A stretch of 64,000 nucleotides of DNA from an uncultured Eubacteriales bacterium (GTDB lineage: Bacteria; Bacillota; Clostridia; Oscillospirales; Acutalibacteraceae): assembly GCA_910584745.1 (NCBI GenBank), contig CAJUDG010000002.1, forward strand, positions 62,001-126,000, in the 5' to 3' direction. Made by a program: the position numbers and the translations under genes. Under the pieces are notes generated by a model. It was not told where the DNA came from. It was given only the letters and a program-made list of their open reading frames with translations, and made no database searches. Of the stretch, positions 62,810 through 64,000 are shown in pieces; the first letter of the stretch is position 1; every line of letters begins with the position of its first letter.

Positions 62810-62993
62810 ATTTGTTGCTGCCAGCCGCCAAAACCAGCTTCATAGCGTCTGAAAAGATGTCCCATTCAGCCTCGCTTATCAGCACAGCGTTTCCGGCCTT
62901 TGTCCGAATCTTTAAGAACTCATCGTCCCGCACGGCCTGCACGGTATAATTCTCCGTGTCCTTTGTGAATTCGGCCAGAGTAATTTCTTTCAT
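62808..62993 (-). CDS. Phd/YefM-like antitoxin-type protein
   Basis: 61 residues. The start KEITLAEFTKDTENYTVQAVRDDEFLKIRTKAGNAVLISEAEWD matches the N-terminal DNA-binding fold of Phd/YefM antitoxins. No RelE/Doc-type toxin gene is adjacent, so it may be an orphan regulator. GAAAGGAGCCCCCAGCT is the ribosome site. A hairpin with a T run on the + strand separates it from the ImmA-like gene. Confidence 0.75.
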   Translation of the reverse strand: MKEITLAEFTKDTENYTVQAVRDDEFLKIRTKAGNAVLISEAEWDIFSDAMKLVLAAGSNK

Positions 62994-63011
62994 AGCTGGG
63001 GGCTCCTTTCT

Positions 63012-63042
63012 TGCCGTTCCAATATCTGGGACGGCATTTTTT
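63012..63042 (+). terminator. + strand terminator-like hairpin between the Phd-like and ImmA-like genes
   Basis: TGCCGTTCC (63012-63020) pairs with GGGACGGCA (63028-63036, one wobble), followed by six T on the + strand. It has the same layout as the hairpin at 62771. Confidence 0.55.
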
Positions 63043-63043
63043 A

Positions 63044-63463
63044 TTATCCAAAATAGTCATCAACTTCCAAGTTCCCGAATTTGTACCAGCAAACAGCCTT
63101 TTTCATGAAATCCTCGCTAACTTCAAAATAGTCAGCAAGTTCCCATATTTCTGTATATCCAGAATTTACGGCATTGTCCAGCTCGTCCTTCGGGACGAGC
63201 ATTTTTATTGCTTGCTTGTCTGCCCGGCGCTCATGCTTTCCACGTACGTCAAGCCCGGAATGAACATTATAAAAACTTCCTGTTTCTATATGCCCCAATT
63301 CATGCGCAAGAAAAACTTTTTCCTCCTGAGAGTTTTTCATCTTGTCAACGTCCATAGCAATCAACCCCTCGGGCAGTGAAAAGGAGACGACCTCTCGCAT
63401 GGGAAAATAGTCCACATCTACACCCTCCTGCTCTGCCCGCTGGTACAGGTCAAGCAGGGTCAT
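63044..63463 (-). CDS. ImmA/IrrE-family metallo-endopeptidase
   Basis: 139 residues. The zinc protease motif is HELGH (54-58, FLAHELGHIETGSF), with the downstream ERRADKQAIKMLVP helix supplying the third ligand. ImmA-type proteases cut the cognate repressor after damage or cell-density signals and so induce the element. The ATG overlaps the stop of the repressor gene (ATGA), the usual immR-immA coupling. Confidence 0.9.
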   Translation of the reverse strand: MTLLDLYQRAEQEGVDVDYFPMREVVSFSLPEGLIAMDVDKMKNSQEEKVFLAHELGHIETGSFYNVHSGLDVRGKHERRADKQAIKMLVPKDELDNAVNSGYTEIWELADYFEVSEDFMKKAVCWYKFGNLEVDDYFG

Positions 63464-63846
63464 TTGTCACCGCCGCCCCTCTGACTTTTCTTGAATCTGA
63501 TATAGTCGAGGATGTCCTGCTTTTCGTTGTCGGTCAGGTCGTGGATCTCGCCGGAGAGGGCAAAGTCTATGCCGGAGAGCTGCTGGTCCAAACTTTCTTT
63601 ATAAGATTTATTGTCTTGCTCAAAGGCATCTGACATATCTATTCCATTCCAGTTTGGGCCTATCATTTCAGAAACTGTTATGTTTAGCGCTTTAGCAATT
63701 TTCCCAAGTTGCCCAATGCGAGGTTCCCGAACCCCACGTTCATACTGCTGAATCGTTACCGCAGCAATACCGGCTTTTTCAGCTAATTCTTTTTGAGTAA
63801 GTCCAGCATTTGTCCGCGCTTTTCGTAACTGCGTTCTAATATCCAT
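63460..63846 (-). CDS. ImmR-like XRE repressor of the mobile element
   Basis: 128 residues from the ATG at 63846 (GCGGAGGGATTCTT). Residues 3-58 are a Cro/CI helix-turn-helix (LRKARTNAGLTQKELAEKAGIAAVTIQQYERGVREPRIGQL). The tail (ALSGEIHDLTDNEKQDILDYIRFKKSQRGG) is typical of element repressors. It is predicted to bind the palindromes at 63888-63899 and 63932-63965 and to be cleaved by the ImmA-like protease. Confidence 0.9.
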   Translation of the reverse strand: MDIRTQLRKARTNAGLTQKELAEKAGIAAVTIQQYERGVREPRIGQLGKIAKALNITVSEMIGPNWNGIDMSDAFEQDNKSYKESLDQQLSGIDFALSGEIHDLTDNEKQDILDYIRFKKSQRGGGDK

Positions 63847-63864
63847 AAGAATCCCTCCGCATAT

Positions 63865-63893
63865 AGAATACCACAAAGTTTTGAAACATTCAA
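63865..63893 (-). promoter_or_regulatory. Promoter of the repressor-protease pair
   Basis: On the - strand TTGAAT (63893-63888), 17 bases, TGG-TATTCT (63870-63865). ATTCA-ag-TGAAT (63888-63899) overlaps the -35 and may be an operator. Confidence 0.65.
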
Positions 63894-63923
63894 GTGAATA
63901 TTAAAAAATTTTCAAAAAAGCGC

Positions 63924-63952
63924 TTGACAAATTCGATTGAATGGTGTAATAT
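63924..63952 (+). promoter_or_regulatory. Rightward early promoter of the mobile element
   Basis: TTGACA at 63924-63929, 17 bases, TAATAT at 63947-63952. It drives the gene that starts at 63984. Confidence 0.8.
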
Positions 63953-63965
63953 ACATTCAATCGAA
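63932..63965. promoter_or_regulatory. Perfect palindromic operator over the rightward promoter
   Basis: TTCGATTGAATG (63932-63943) and CATTCAATCGAA (63954-63965) are perfect 12-base arms with a 10-base spacer that covers the -10 box. It is an evident repressor target. Confidence 0.85.
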
Positions 63966-63983
63966 CGCACCGGAGGTGAGAAA

Positions 63984-64000
63984 ATGCAACTCGACACATT
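63984..64000 (+). CDS. Start of a rightward element gene (truncated by window end)
   Basis: An ATG at 63984 follows GGAGGTGAGAAA and the operator-controlled promoter; only five codons (MQLDT) are visible. By position it could be an excisionase or Cro-like regulator, but nothing in the sequence proves this. Confidence 0.55.

Noticed and set aside
62808..62993. A complete Phd/Doc or YefM/YoeB toxin-antitoxin pair
   Set aside because: Only the antitoxin-like protein is present; neither neighbour resembles a Doc, RelE or YoeB toxin.

Overview
The window looks like a chromosomal segment of a high-GC member of the Clostridia, most like the gut Oscillospirales (inference). Supporting signs are strong AGGAGG-type ribosome binding sites, GTG and TTG starts, SigA-type promoters that are often extended -10 (TGnTATAAT), the order dgt-dnaG-rpoD, the order rpoB-rpoC-rpsL-rpsG-fusA-tuf, a CarD regulator, pyrB/pyrI, an F-type ATPase operon and lipoprotein signal peptides. 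Most genes use ATA and AGG codons freely, while rpsL, rpsG, fusA and tuf switch to ATC and CGC.

Positions 1-8324 hold a surface-glycan cluster on the + strand: an FkbM methyltransferase, a pentulose-phosphate epimerase, TarI-like and TarJ-like enzymes (CDP-pentitol supply), a GT32 transferase, a four-domain glycosyltransferase/toroid/methyltransferase fusion and a radical SAM protein. Four of these proteins carry the same small Rossmann module. Positions 8344-17554 are mixed housekeeping and accessory genes: Fe-S aldo-keto reductase, chemoreceptor, AraC/GyrI regulator, UMF1 transporter, acetyltransferase, zinc-ribbon membrane protein, CarD, zinc dehydrogenase and SpoU methyltransferase.

Positions 17641-31251 form a long - strand series. 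In transcription order it is pyrB, three tandem paralogous lipoproteins, pyrI, addA, a GH2 protein lacking both catalytic glutamates, and a TetM-like GTPase fused to a YacP/Rae1-type nuclease. The pyrB-proximal lipoprotein is out of frame at a run of 12 C (minus strand), which suggests a phase-variable switch. pyrB has a consensus promoter followed almost at once by a terminator-like hairpin.

Positions 31355-38569 hold a divergent membrane-protein/XRE pair and the ATP synthase operon atpBEFAGDC. There is no atpH; instead AtpA starts with a segment that resembles the C-terminal domain of the delta subunit. Positions 38789-48005 include DUF1622, a probable type I toxin-antitoxin locus (26-residue toxin with a convergent antisense RNA), rpmE, a DUF2087 protein, a YigZ protein, dgt-dnaG-rpoD, a PepSY lipoprotein, small membrane proteins, an Rrf2 regulator, a DUF1062 protein and a GNAT enzyme.

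Positions 48263-60474 are the transcription/translation block rpoB, rpoC, rpsL, rpsG, fusA, tuf, with strong promoters before rpoB, rpsL and tuf. From about 60700 to the end is the integrase end of a mobile element (prophage or ICE): tyrosine integrase, KilA-N protein, Phd-like protein, ImmA-like protease, XRE repressor and a divergent promoter with a perfect operator palindrome. Five copies of a three-hairpin repeat are scattered through the chromosomal part of the window.
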